A DNA stretch of 38,139 nt, taken from contig JANYFO010000030.1 in assembly GCA_025362635.1 (NCBI GenBank), forward strand, positions 1 to 38,139. Reading direction: 5' to 3'. A model generated the notes under the pieces. That model was not told where the DNA came from. It searched no databases and saw nothing but the letters and a program-made list of their open reading frames with translations. The stretch's first letter is position 1; every line of letters begins with the position of its first letter. Origin of the DNA: Gemmatimonadaceae bacterium (lineage in GTDB: Bacteria > Gemmatimonadota > Gemmatimonadetes > Gemmatimonadales > Gemmatimonadaceae). A program made the translations under genes and the position numbers. Positions 18,209-27,924 of this stretch are shown here, piece by piece.

Positions 18209-19036
18209 GTGCACGGTACGCAACTTCCCGACGACGCCTCGAGCGCGCCGCTCGCACCGGAACTCGTCGGATCGCTCGAACACTATCGGCAAGTGCGGTC
18301 GCGCTTCTTGTCACACAACCACGACCTTGTGGTGTGCCTCCCGCCGGAATATCACACCGAGCCGCAGCGCAGTTATCCTGTGCTGTACTTACACGACGGA
18401 CAAAACGTCTTTGACGATTTGCCGATGTCACCGTTTGGCGTGCAATGGGGCGTCGATACAACCGCGCGCGCGCTAATGCACGCCGGCGTTATCGAGCCGG
18501 TCATTCTCGTGGCGATCGGTAACGCTGGACGCGACCGCATCGACGAGTACACACCAACGCGCGATTCCTCGCACGACGCTGGTGGGTTGGCCGATCAGTA
18601 CGGTCAAATGTTGGTGTACGAGATTAAGCCATTCATTGATCGGACGTATCGGACACGACGCAGCGCACACGATACCGGACTTGTCGGGAGTTCGCTGGGA
18701 GGATTGCTCACATTGTACCTCGGGCTCACCCATCCGATGGTTTTTGGCAAGCTTGCGCTGCTTTCGCCATCCGTGTGGTGGGATGATCGATGGATTGTGC
18801 GACAACTCAATGCTGACCCCGCTCGCCGCTCTGCATTAAAAATTTGGCTTGATGTGGGTACCGGAGAAAAGCGCATGCTCAAAGGCACACAACTTTTGTA
18901 TCGCATGCTCGTGCGCAGAGGCTGGCAGCCTGGTATCGACTTACAATACATGGAGGCGGATGGCGCGCTGCATGATGAGCGTGCGTGGGGTGAACGTACC
19001 GGACTGTTTCTGCGATTTCTTTTTCCATCACCATGA
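18209..19036 (+). CDS. enterochelin esterase-like alpha/beta hydrolase (esterase D-type family)
   Basis: RSYPVLYLHDGQNVFDD, DEYTPTRDSSHD, TGLVGSSLGGLLTLYLGLTHP (GxSxGG), DGALHDERAWGERTGLFLRFLF. Start assigned to GTG at 18209; upstream ATGs at 18170 and 18185 are possible. Confidence 0.88.
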   Translation: MHGTQLPDDASSAPLAPELVGSLEHYRQVRSRFLSHNHDLVVCLPPEYHTEPQRSYPVLYLHDGQNVFDDLPMSPFGVQWGVDTTARALMHAGVIEPVILVAIGNAGRDRIDEYTPTRDSSHDAGGLADQYGQMLVYEIKPFIDRTYRTRRSAHDTGLVGSSLGGLLTLYLGLTHPMVFGKLALLSPSVWWDDRWIVRQLNADPARRSALKIWLDVGTGEKRMLKGTQLLYRMLVRRGWQPGIDLQYMEADGALHDERAWGERTGLFLRFLFPSP

Positions 19037-19758
19037 GTATGGACAGTTTTCGCGGATTTTCGCCAAAGGCGATGACCTTCTTGCGTGGGTTAGCCAAGAA
19101 CAATCGCAAGGAATGGTTTGAGGAACATCGCAGCGATTACGAGCAGCAGCTCAAGCTACCGTTGCAATTGCTCATTGAAGAAGTTGATGTGCATCTTGCC
19201 CGCATTGCACCAGAAATCATTGGCTCGCCAAAGAAATCGTCGTTTCGCATTCACCGGGACGTGCGATTCTCAAACGACAAGTCACCATACAAAGCACACG
19301 TTGCCTGTTGGTTTTTTCATCGCGACGCAGGTCATGGAGTTGGCGGGGAAGCAGCGCACGGTGGCGCGGGATTTTATTTTCACATGGCGCCTACAGGTTC
19401 GTTTTGTGGCGGAGGTATTTGGATGCCACCGCGCCCAGCGCTAACTAAAATTCGCGAATCACTCGACGTTGATGCGGACGGGTTTGAAGACATTGTCCTC
19501 AGTCGCGGTTTCAAGAAGCGCTTTGGCGCATTGGACCCAGAAGCGATGCTCACGCGTACGCCGCGCGGCTTTGATGCCGACCACCCAGCCGCCGCGTGGT
19601 TGCGCTATCGATCATTTACGGCGGGATGCCCAGTGAGCAATGACGAGGTGCAGAGCGCGAAACTGCCACTGCTCTTAACGAAGCATTATGCGGCGATGTT
19701 GCCCATGATACGCTGGCTGAACACGGCCTTGGGGCTCAAGCCGTCATCAATGCGATAA
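19033..19758 (+). CDS. DUF2461 domain-containing protein
   Basis: FRGFSPKAMTFLRGLAKNNRKEWFEEHRSDYEQQLKLPLQLLIEEV...SFRIHRDVRFSNDKSPYKAHVACWF, hallmark of DUF2461; ATGA overlap with upstream stop. Confidence 0.93.
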   Translation: MSMDSFRGFSPKAMTFLRGLAKNNRKEWFEEHRSDYEQQLKLPLQLLIEEVDVHLARIAPEIIGSPKKSSFRIHRDVRFSNDKSPYKAHVACWFFHRDAGHGVGGEAAHGGAGFYFHMAPTGSFCGGGIWMPPRPALTKIRESLDVDADGFEDIVLSRGFKKRFGALDPEAMLTRTPRGFDADHPAAAWLRYRSFTAGCPVSNDEVQSAKLPLLLTKHYAAMLPMIRWLNTALGLKPSSMR

Positions 19759-19768
19759 CGGCTTGAGC
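19734..19768. terminator. inverted repeat between convergent genes, candidate bidirectional terminator
   Basis: Perfect 11-bp IR GCTCAAGCCGT / ACGGCTTGAGC with 13-nt loop, spanning the DUF2461 stop and lying just before the convergent stop at 19780. No T-tract. Confidence 0.45.
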
Positions 19769-19779
19769 GCCCAACCGCC

Positions 19780-20034
19780 TTACACGGTTTTGCGTCCCGC
19801 AAACATGCGATACAAGAACAACAGCAGCATCGCGCCGACGACACTCGCGATGAAGCCTGCCTGCGCACCGGCCTGATACCACCCAACCGTTTGTCCAATC
19901 CACGTGCCAACAAATGCGCCCGCAATGCCGAGGGCGATCGTGATAATAAATCCACCAGGATCTTTCCCCGGCATCAGAAACTTTGCCACGGCACCTGCGA
20001 TTAAACCGATGATCAGCGTGAGGAGAATACCCAT
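19780..20034 (-). CDS. GlsB/YeaQ/YmgE family stress-response membrane protein
   Basis: MGILLTLIIGLIAGAVAKFLMPGKDPGGFIITIALGIAGAFVGTWIGQ, transglycosylase-associated/GlsB family. Confidence 0.92.
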   Translation of the reverse strand: MGILLTLIIGLIAGAVAKFLMPGKDPGGFIITIALGIAGAFVGTWIGQTVGWYQAGAQAGFIASVVGAMLLLFLYRMFAGRKTV

Positions 20035-20049
20035 GCGTGACACTCCGCG

Positions 20050-20646
20050 TTACGGCATCGCGCGCCCACCCGGCGCGCTGGGACTGGCGGGGCGTCCTAA
20101 GAGCAGGCGACCCGCGTGGCGAACGGCGAACCACAGTAGCAAAGTCAGTACCACAATTGCCGCAATCGGCACGAAAATGGCCAATACGGACAAGCCAATC
20201 GCAATGGCGAGTTCTGCGATACCAACCATCGGATTAGCGAGGCCACCCGTCAATAGTCCCGATTTTATTCGCGCCAACACCGTTACGCCCTGAGTCAGTC
20301 CAGAAAGACCGCCGCCGCCAATGATGACGATGCTCCATTTCAGCAGCGGCGGCATGTCCACCAGCACCGACGCGGACGAGATCATTCCCGCAATGAACGC
20401 CGCTGGAGTTGCCACGACATCGAGCGCGTGATCCAACCAGGGCACCGCGTACGCGACAACCTCCAACACCGTCGCCGTAGCAAACGCGACAAGAGCCGTC
20501 GTGCTGCTGAGCCATGTCCATCCCGGCGCTAATACTACATGTCCAGTGGCGGATGCCACACTTAACGCGAGCAGCGGCACGAAGACACGCATGCCGCTCG
20601 CTGCTGCCAAGCCGAGGCCTAAAGCGATCGCGAACACTGATTCCAT
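20050..20646 (-). CDS. DUF4126 domain-containing membrane protein
   Basis: FAIALGLGLAAASGMRVFVPLLALSVAS...FEVVAYAVPWLDHALDVVATPAAFIAGMI-like region, matches DUF4126 pattern. Confidence 0.88.
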   Translation of the reverse strand: MESVFAIALGLGLAAASGMRVFVPLLALSVASATGHVVLAPGWTWLSSTTALVAFATATVLEVVAYAVPWLDHALDVVATPAAFIAGMISSASVLVDMPPLLKWSIVIIGGGGLSGLTQGVTVLARIKSGLLTGGLANPMVGIAELAIAIGLSVLAIFVPIAAIVVLTLLLWFAVRHAGRLLLGRPASPSAPGGRAMP

Positions 20647-20874
20647 GGGTAAACGCTACAGTCATATTCCACTACACGCCACCAGTAAGGCCGGACCGGC
20701 GCTCACGCGCGTTCTGTCCGCGTCCGTTGTTGTGGTCCATGCTGTGAAGCAGCAGTCGTAGCAGCAAACTGCGAATTGCGCGAATGACGCGGGGATTGAT
20801 TTGCACCTTCATTGTTATTCACGCTCCCAGATACACGCACCACGGTTGTCACCGTCCAGTTCGGCAACCATTCT

Positions 20875-23800
20875 ATGCGTAGCCAGTCGCTAGAAACGAC
20901 GGCGCACTCAGACCGGAGCACACCCGTGCAGCATTTCGTACGCGCAGCCCGCATAACCGCCGCATTGTTCGCCGCGTTGCCATTTGCGCAGGCCGCCGCG
21001 CAGCCGTCCGCAAACGCTCACGCATCACATGCGAAATTACCAACCGCGTCGGACACGACCACTGCAGTCGCAAAAAAAATCCTCTCCGTGCGCGACTATG
21101 CGAAGTGGCGGAATATCGACAACGCACAGATTTCTGGCGACGGCAAGTGGGTGACGTACGGGTTGCGTTTCACGAACACGACCACAATCGATGCGAAGCC
21201 AGTATTGCACATTTTGAATCTGGCCACCGATCAAGATGTCGAAATCGCCAACGCGACACAGGGCGCATTTTCGCCGGACTCTCGATGGATTGTCTATCAA
21301 ATTGACACACCGGGAGCCGGTCGCGGCGGACGTGGAGGCGCGGCTACACCGGGTGGTACCGACACCGGCGCCGTCATCGCTCCACCCGTCAATCCACAAC
21401 CTTTGGTTGCGCCGAACGCGCCAGCAGTCAACACGACTGGGACAGGCGCGGGTCGGGGTGCTGCGCTCAGCCCACTCGCGTTGCGTCGCTACGAACTGCG
21501 CGAACTCGCCACTGGTCGCATTCACGTGTGGCAAGACATGCAATCGGCCACATTTGCGCCAACGTCGAAATACTTGCTGCTTCGCCGCCGCGTCGCTGGC
21601 ACCGTCGACGCCGGTGGTCGCACTGCGGCCCCTGGAGGTGCGCCCAACGCGCCGGCGGCTGCACCAAGTACAACGGCTGCACGCGGCGCCGACGTTATCC
21701 TCCATGATCTCACCACCAATCGAAGCCAATTCCTTGGCAGCGTTGGTGATGTGGCATTCAATAGAACGGGTGATCTGCTTGCATATACCGTTGACGCTGC
21801 CGTGCGTGACGGGAATGGTCTATTCGTGATTGATCTCGCTACTGCACGCACAGACATTCTCGACAATGATGCACGCTCGTACAATCGACTCACATGGAAT
21901 GAGGACGGGTCATCGATCGCGGTGCTGAAAGGTCGTGACGTAGAAAAGATGCGCGAACGTGACAACACGCTCGTAGTGTTTGACAACGTACGGGCGATTC
22001 GCAGCAACGCCGAGTTCACACCGGCGACGCTCGATCCAACGACGGCCGCTGGCTTTCCAAAAGGCTTCGTGCTCAGTGATCGCGCCGCACTCGCCTGGAG
22101 TGCTGACAACAAACGCGTGTTCGTCGGCATCATCCCGCAAACGTCAGCGGCAGATACGGGCCGTCGCCGCAGCACCGACTCCATTGCCGACGTCGACGTA
22201 TGGCGCAGCCAAGACGATCGTATTCAGTCGGTGCAAATCACGCGCATCGACGCCGATAGAAATTTTACGTTTCGCGAAGCGTTTGATATTGCGTCGTCCA
22301 GATACGTTACGCTCACCGATTCATCGATGCGCGACCTTGAACTTAGCCAAACAGGACCGTGGGCTGTTGGCCGCGATACGCGTGCGTACGTGTCTGACTA
22401 CAAGAGACCCGCTGCCGACATCTATCGTGTCAACACCGCGACGGGTGCACGCACATTGATGCTGAAAGGGCAACTAACGGGGAGTGGTATTTTCGGCATT
22501 ACGCCTGACGGTCGGAATTTTCTTTATTGGAAAGACGAAAAATATCAGGCGTATGACCTAGACGGTGGTACCTCAAAAACACTCGGCGCTGGAGCTGGGA
22601 GCTTCGTTGACGCGGAGTATGACCATCCGGGGCCTAAACCGTCGTACGGTGTCGCGGGATACTCGCCCGATGGCACCGGGGTTGTCGTGCAGAATCGTTT
22701 TGACCTGTGGCTTTTCCCGCTCGATGGATCAGGCGCCGTTCGCAACATCACCAACGGTGTCGGCGCGAAAAACGAGATTGAATTTCGTTACGTCCGCACC
22801 GCACCGATTGATTCGTCCGCCCTTCGCGCCGCGCGCGTTGCTCGAGAGATTGATCTCAGCAAACCCATCACGCTCACGGCGTACGGAGCGTACACAAAAA
22901 AGGCGGGTTTCTATCAGCTCGCGGAGGGGCAGCTGAAGGAACTCGTGTATGACGATGCGGCCTACAGTGCACCAACGAAAGCGGCAAAATCGGATAAGTA
23001 TTTGTTCACGCGTCAAACATTTGTTGAATTTCCGGATCTGCTCGTGTTCGGCGCTGGCTTCAAGGGCTCGAAGAAAATATCCAACGCGAATCCGCAGCAG
23101 GCCGAGTACGCGTGGGGACGTCGCGTGCTCTTTGAGTTCAAGAACAAGGACGGTAAACGACTGCAAGGCATGATCGCACTGCCAGACGATTACAAGGCGG
23201 GCGAAAAGCGTCCGATGCTCGTGAATTTCTACGAGAAGAATTCGCAAAATCTCAATCGCTATCCAACACCGTCGTTGCTCACGGGAATGGGATCGTCACC
23301 AATCGAAGCGGTAAGCCGCGGCTACATCGCGATGATTCCTACATCTATTTTCATACGGGTTCGTCGCATAGCGATATGCTCGATTGTGTCGAAGCCGCGA
23401 CGCGCAAAGTCATTGAGATGGGCTATGCGGACGCAAAGCATATTGGTCTGAACGGACATAGCTACGGAGGCGAAGGAGCCGCGTTTATTGGGACGCGTTC
23501 TCGTCTTTTTGCGGCCGTTGGTATGGGTGCAGGCGTCACTGATCTCTTCACCGACTTCAATCAAAGCTGGGGCTGGTCTTATCAGGTAAGCGGTGGCAGC
23601 GGCGCGAACGGCAACGACTACTATCTCTATGGGCAAGGCCGCTGGGGCATTTCACCGTGGGACAATCCTGAACTGTTTCATTTTGAATCAGCACTCACCC
23701 ACGTGCGTGAAACCACGTCACCGTTCTTGATCATGCATGGTACGGCCGACCCAACAGTATCGTTTAGCGAAGGAATGAACTTTTACAACGCGTTGCGCTA

Positions 23801-23993
23801 CAACGGCAAAAGCGCCGTAATGCTGGCGTATCCTGGTGAAGGACATGGCTTACGCGGGCTCGCCAACCGCCGTGATCTGACGGTACGGTACTTTCAGTTT
23901 TTCGATCATTATCTGAAAGGTGCGGCTGCGCCTAAATGGATGACAGACGGCGTACCGTTTATCGCGAAAGACGCGTTACGCGAACCGGGATGA
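20875..23993 (+). pseudogene. secreted S9 family (prolyl oligopeptidase-type) peptidase, interrupted by an apparent -1 frameshift near 23340
   Basis: ORF 20812-23451 carries signal peptide, propeller and the start of the hydrolase domain (...GMGSSPIEAVSRGYIAMIP); ORF 23376-23993 carries NGHSYGGEGAAFI, HGTADPTVSF and GEGHGLRG. Inserting one G between 23340 and 23341 joins them as ...IAMIPDIYFHTGSSHSDMLDCVEAATRK... Start is uncertain (20875 or GTG 20926). Confidence 0.85.
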
Positions 23994-24024
23994 GTGCGCG
24001 ACACAACGACTAGCACCGGCCACC

Positions 24025-25041
24025 ATGCACCAACTCAAAAAGCCCTATCTCCTCTACCTCGGCGATGCACAGGATCCGGTCGACGCGAAAACCGCGTTGG
24101 GGCTGCGTGATTGGTGTCGCAGCGATGTGCTCGGGGAGTGGAGTGTACCCACGGCGACTGTCAGCGTGGGCCTGCCGAGGATGTCGCCGAGTGCGGCGGC
24201 GGCGCAAGGGGCTAGAAGTTTGGTGATCGGCATCGCGTCCGTTGGGGGTGCGTTGCCGATGCAGTGGTTGCCTGATCTCGAGGCGGCGATTCATGCGGGT
24301 CTCGACATTGTGAGCGGCATGCACACGCGACTTACATCATTTCCTTCACTCGTGCGCGCGGCGCAGCAGTACGGTGTCCAGCTCGTGGACGTTCGGCATT
24401 CCGACATTCCATTTGCGTGTGCGACGGGTCGCAAACGGACGGGCAAGCGCGTTGCCACCGTTGGGACAGATTGCGCGGTCGGAAAGAAGTACACTGCGCT
24501 TGCACTCACCAGAGCGTTGCACGCGCACGGCGCGAACGCCACGTTTCGTGCAACCGGTCAAACGGGCATCATGATCGCCGGCGAAGGCATTGCCGTAGAT
24601 GCCGTGATTGCCGATTTCGTCGCTGGTGCTGCGGAACAGTTGACGCCAGATAACGCGCCTGATCATTGGGATGTGATTGAAGGACAAGGCGCGCTGTTTC
24701 ATCCAGCGTACGCGGGCGTCACGCTGGGATTGCTGCATGGTTCGCAGACTGACGCGTTCGTGCTGTGTCACGATCCCACCCGCAAATTTATCGACGGCTT
24801 TCCGGATTTCCCCATACCTGATTTGCAGGACGCAATTCGACAATATGTGCAGGCGGGTCGCGTCACAAATTCCGCAATTCGCTGTGTGGGATTGAGTGTG
24901 AATTCGTCGTCGATGACGGATGCAGAATGGCATTGCTACGCGCAGCGAGTATCGCGAGAATTGGCACTGTCCGTTTGCGATCCAATGCGCGGCGGCCTCG
25001 ATGAAATCGCACAAACGTTACTGGCAGCGTCGACTACGTGA
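24025..25041 (+). CDS. DUF1611 domain-containing protein (DgcN-like family)
   Basis: KRVATVGTDCAVGKKYTALALTRALHAHGANATFRATGQTGIMIAGEGIAVDAVIADFVAGAAEQL, DHWDVIEGQGALFHPAYAGVTLGLLHGSQTDAFVLCHDP, hallmark of DUF1611. Confidence 0.9.
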   Translation: MHQLKKPYLLYLGDAQDPVDAKTALGLRDWCRSDVLGEWSVPTATVSVGLPRMSPSAAAAQGARSLVIGIASVGGALPMQWLPDLEAAIHAGLDIVSGMHTRLTSFPSLVRAAQQYGVQLVDVRHSDIPFACATGRKRTGKRVATVGTDCAVGKKYTALALTRALHAHGANATFRATGQTGIMIAGEGIAVDAVIADFVAGAAEQLTPDNAPDHWDVIEGQGALFHPAYAGVTLGLLHGSQTDAFVLCHDPTRKFIDGFPDFPIPDLQDAIRQYVQAGRVTNSAIRCVGLSVNSSSMTDAEWHCYAQRVSRELALSVCDPMRGGLDEIAQTLLAASTT

Positions 25042-26218
25042 TTTGACGCGCGACGGCGAGCAGCATTTCGTCATTGCCGCGCGCCGCGATGAGCGAGATC
25101 CCCAATGGGCATCCGTGGACGCTCGCCAACGGTAAGCTCACTTGCGGCAATCCACCAAGCCCTGCGATGCAGAGCATGCTGATCGCGCGTTCGCGAAACG
25201 CGATCGTGTCCGCCGCCGGCGTGTTGAGCAACGGGGCGATGTCAGGCATCGTGGGCAGCACAAGAATCGCGTTGTTCGCGAGGAGCGCATCCAAGCGCGC
25301 CGCAATGTGTCCGCGCGCCGTTTCCATCCGTGACACGTCAGCGGCTTCAATTTTTGCGACCGCCTCAAACCGCGGCTGAATAGACGGACCAAAGTGTGGT
25401 TGCACCTGCGTGACCCAGTCGCGATGTGTCGCCCAAATATCGCCAAATTGCAACACGCGAAATACGTCAAACCAGGTCGCTAATCCATCCTCGCTCACCG
25501 AAATTTTCTCTGGCGCGCCAAGCACCTCGACGACGCGCGCGAGTGCGGGTGACAAGGCAATTGCCGCCTCGGGCATCGCCAGCGCGAAGGCATCGCGAGC
25601 GACTAACAAACGTCCCGGTACGGATGCCGTACCGCCGAGCAAGACGTCGCCAATACGCGCGAGCGTGTGCGGATCGCGTGCAAACCATCCGCAGGTGTCG
25701 AAGATGGGCGATAGGGGACATGCGCCCGCAAGAGAGATACGTCCATGCGTTGGTCGAATACCGTAGATGCCGCAGAAACTGGCGGGGCCGCGTACTGAGC
25801 CACCGGTATCGCTGCCAATCGCAAAATCCACGAGTCCTCCAGCCACGGCTGCAGCGGAACCGCTCGACGATCCACCCGGAACGCGACCCGCCGCCGCAAC
25901 GTTGATCGGCGTGCCGTAGTGTGCATTTTCTCCGGTCAGACTGAACGCCATTTCTTCAGTGTGCGTCTTGCCCATGAGTGTCGCGCCTGCCGCAAGCATT
26001 CGTGCGGTCACGTCAGCATGCGTTGTTGCCGCATCGTGCGTTGCCAGCCAATCCGGGCTGCCGAATCCCGTTTTGTGTCCGGCGACGTCATAAATATCTT
26101 TTAACCCGAACGTCAAACCGGCGAGCGGTCCGGTGGGCGCACCCGCCAGCGCGACGTGCGTATGTCGGCAAAACGCGCCAAGTTGATCGCGCTCAAGCAT
26201 GTTCGCAAACATGTTCAT
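25034..26218 (-). CDS. amidase family protein
   Basis: GLTFGLKDIYDVAG (Lys), RVPGGSSSGSAAAVAGGLVDFAIGSDTGGSVRGPASFCGIYGIRPTHG (amidase signature, cis-Ser/Ser); start at ATG 26218 preceded by AGGAGG on the minus strand. Confidence 0.94.
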   Translation of the reverse strand: MNMFANMLERDQLGAFCRHTHVALAGAPTGPLAGLTFGLKDIYDVAGHKTGFGSPDWLATHDAATTHADVTARMLAAGATLMGKTHTEEMAFSLTGENAHYGTPINVAAAGRVPGGSSSGSAAAVAGGLVDFAIGSDTGGSVRGPASFCGIYGIRPTHGRISLAGACPLSPIFDTCGWFARDPHTLARIGDVLLGGTASVPGRLLVARDAFALAMPEAAIALSPALARVVEVLGAPEKISVSEDGLATWFDVFRVLQFGDIWATHRDWVTQVQPHFGPSIQPRFEAVAKIEAADVSRMETARGHIAARLDALLANNAILVLPTMPDIAPLLNTPAADTIAFRERAISMLCIAGLGGLPQVSLPLASVHGCPLGISLIAARGNDEMLLAVARQIT

Positions 26219-26274
26219 GATGTAACCTCCTGTGGCATCGACCAAGCGATGTCCAATCGTAAAACTTGAGGGCG

Positions 26275-26817
26275 ATGCCAACAAAAAAAGCTCCGCAGTC
26301 GATGCCGTATGAACAAGGCAAGTGGGCGGCGGTCTACACGCGCGCTGCTGGCGAACGACGGTACTGGTTGATCAAATCGGAGCCTGACGTCTTCTCGTTC
26401 GACGATCTCACATCGGCACCCAAGCAGACTACATGCTGGGACAGCATTCGAAACACAGGAGCGCGCAACTTTTTGCGTGACGCAATGAAAGTTGGCGATC
26501 TCGCGTTCTACTATCACTCAAACGCTGAACCGTCGGCGATTGTTGGCATCGCGGAAGTGGTGCGCGAAGGCTATCCAGATCCGACGGCCTTTGATCCAAC
26601 GCATGCGTATTTTGATCCTGCTTCAGATCCTGCAACACCCACGTGGTTTATGGTGGACGTACGCGCCGTAGCAAAGCTTGAAAAGCCGGTCCCATTACCA
26701 GACATCAAAGCACGCGTGGATCTCGCCGACATGGCACTCATCAAAGTGAGTCGACTGTCGGTGGTGCCGGTCACAGAAGGCGAATGGAATATTGTACTGG
26801 CGATGAGCCGGAGCTAG
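26275..26817 (+). CDS. EVE domain-containing protein
   Basis: RRYWLIKSEPDVFSFDDL...TCWDSIRNTGARNFLRDAMKVGDLAFYYHSNAEPSAIVGIAEVVREGYPDPTAFD, canonical EVE domain. Confidence 0.94.
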   Translation: MPTKKAPQSMPYEQGKWAAVYTRAAGERRYWLIKSEPDVFSFDDLTSAPKQTTCWDSIRNTGARNFLRDAMKVGDLAFYYHSNAEPSAIVGIAEVVREGYPDPTAFDPTHAYFDPASDPATPTWFMVDVRAVAKLEKPVPLPDIKARVDLADMALIKVSRLSVVPVTEGEWNIVLAMSRS

Positions 26818-26829
26818 CAACGCATCAGG

Positions 26830-27924
26830 TCATGGTGCGAGGCGTTCCACGACTGCTAGCTGCCCGCATCCAGCGGCAATGTCGATACCGCGACGCTGCC
26901 GTACGGTACTCGCCAATTTGAATTCGTCGGCGAGCACGTGCTGAAACGCTCTGGCGGCGGTATTCTGCGACGGGGTGCCAAGGTATCCGGCCGTCGGATT
27001 TAGTGGGATAAGATTCACCTGCGCGTTCAAGCCGCGTAGCAACGCGCCAACCGCGCGTGCATGCGCTGGTGTGTCATTCTTCCCTTCAATAAGTGTCCAT
27101 TCGTAGAAAATGCGACGCCCCGTGACCTCGCTGTAGGTGCGGCATGCCGCCATCAATTCATCAAGCGGCCATTTTTTCGCCACGGGAACTAATGCCGCGC
27201 GTTCCGCCTGCGTGGCCGCGTGTAGCGAGACCGCCAAATTGAGCGGACGCCGCTCCTGCGCGAGACGGAGAATGCCAGGCACTACGCCAACAGTACTCAG
27301 CGTGATGCGTTCGGCACCGAGTGCCAGACCAGCGTCATCGCGCAAAATGTCGATGGCATGCATGACCGCATCGTAGTTATGCAACGGCTCACCCATGCCC
27401 ATGAGTACAACGTTGCGCAAGCGTGTCGCGTGTCGCGGTGTTGGCGCGTCGGCCATCGTTGCAGCGTGCTTAAGCGCCCGTGCAACGTGCACCGCTTGTG
27501 CGACAATCTCTCCGGCCGTGAGATGGCGCGTATACCCCATCTGTCCGGTGGCACAAAACACACAACCCATTGCACATCCCACCTGCGAACTCACGCACGC
27601 CGTCACTCGCCCCGTATAGCGCATGAGCACGGTCTCGATGCGTTCGTTATCGGCGAGTCGCAATAAATATTTCCGAGTGAATCCGTCGGACGAATCGGTT
27701 TCAATGGATGTGTCAAGCACGCCGAGAAATGCTTCGTCGGAAAGTCGCGCGCGAAGTTTGGGTGGCAACTCCACCATGGCATCGAGCGATGATGCGAGTT
27801 CGATGTACAAGTAGTTCCACAACCGACCCGCGTGGATCGGGTTCAACCCCCACTGCACCAGCTGTGCGCGGAGTTGGTCGCGTGTGATCGCGTACAGATT
27901 GAGTGGGCCGAGAGTATCCGTCAA
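26830..27924 (-). CDS. rlmN: 23S rRNA (adenine(2503)-C(2))-methyltransferase, radical SAM
   Basis: GCAMGCVFCATGQMG (CxxxCxxC), NVVLMGMGEPLHNYD, TLSTVGVVPGI, NLAVSLHAATQAERAALVP, RlmN hallmarks. Confidence 0.96.
   Translation of the reverse strand: MTDTLGPLNLYAITRDQLRAQLVQWGLNPIHAGRLWNYLYIELASSLDAMVELPPKLRARLSDEAFLGVLDTSIETDSSDGFTRKYLLRLADNERIETVLMRYTGRVTACVSSQVGCAMGCVFCATGQMGYTRHLTAGEIVAQAVHVARALKHAATMADAPTPRHATRLRNVVLMGMGEPLHNYDAVMHAIDILRDDAGLALGAERITLSTVGVVPGILRLAQERRPLNLAVSLHAATQAERAALVPVAKKWPLDELMAACRTYSEVTGRRIFYEWTLIEGKNDTPAHARAVGALLRGLNAQVNLIPLNPTAGYLGTPSQNTAARAFQHVLADEFKLASTVRQRRGIDIAAGCGQLAVVERLAP

Noticed and set aside
17712-18461. 249 aa minus-strand ORF
   Set aside because: Antisense to the hydroxyacid dehydrogenase and esterase, both with clear motifs.
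23334-23376. Programmed ribosomal frameshift in the S9 peptidase
   Set aside because: No slippery heptamer or obvious downstream stimulatory element; a single missing G explains the break more simply.
26275-27924. EVE domain plus RlmN and Ada as a modified-nucleic-acid defence cluster
   Set aside because: Genes are convergent or kilobases apart, each is a common housekeeping-type gene, and no nuclease, restriction or toxin partner is present.
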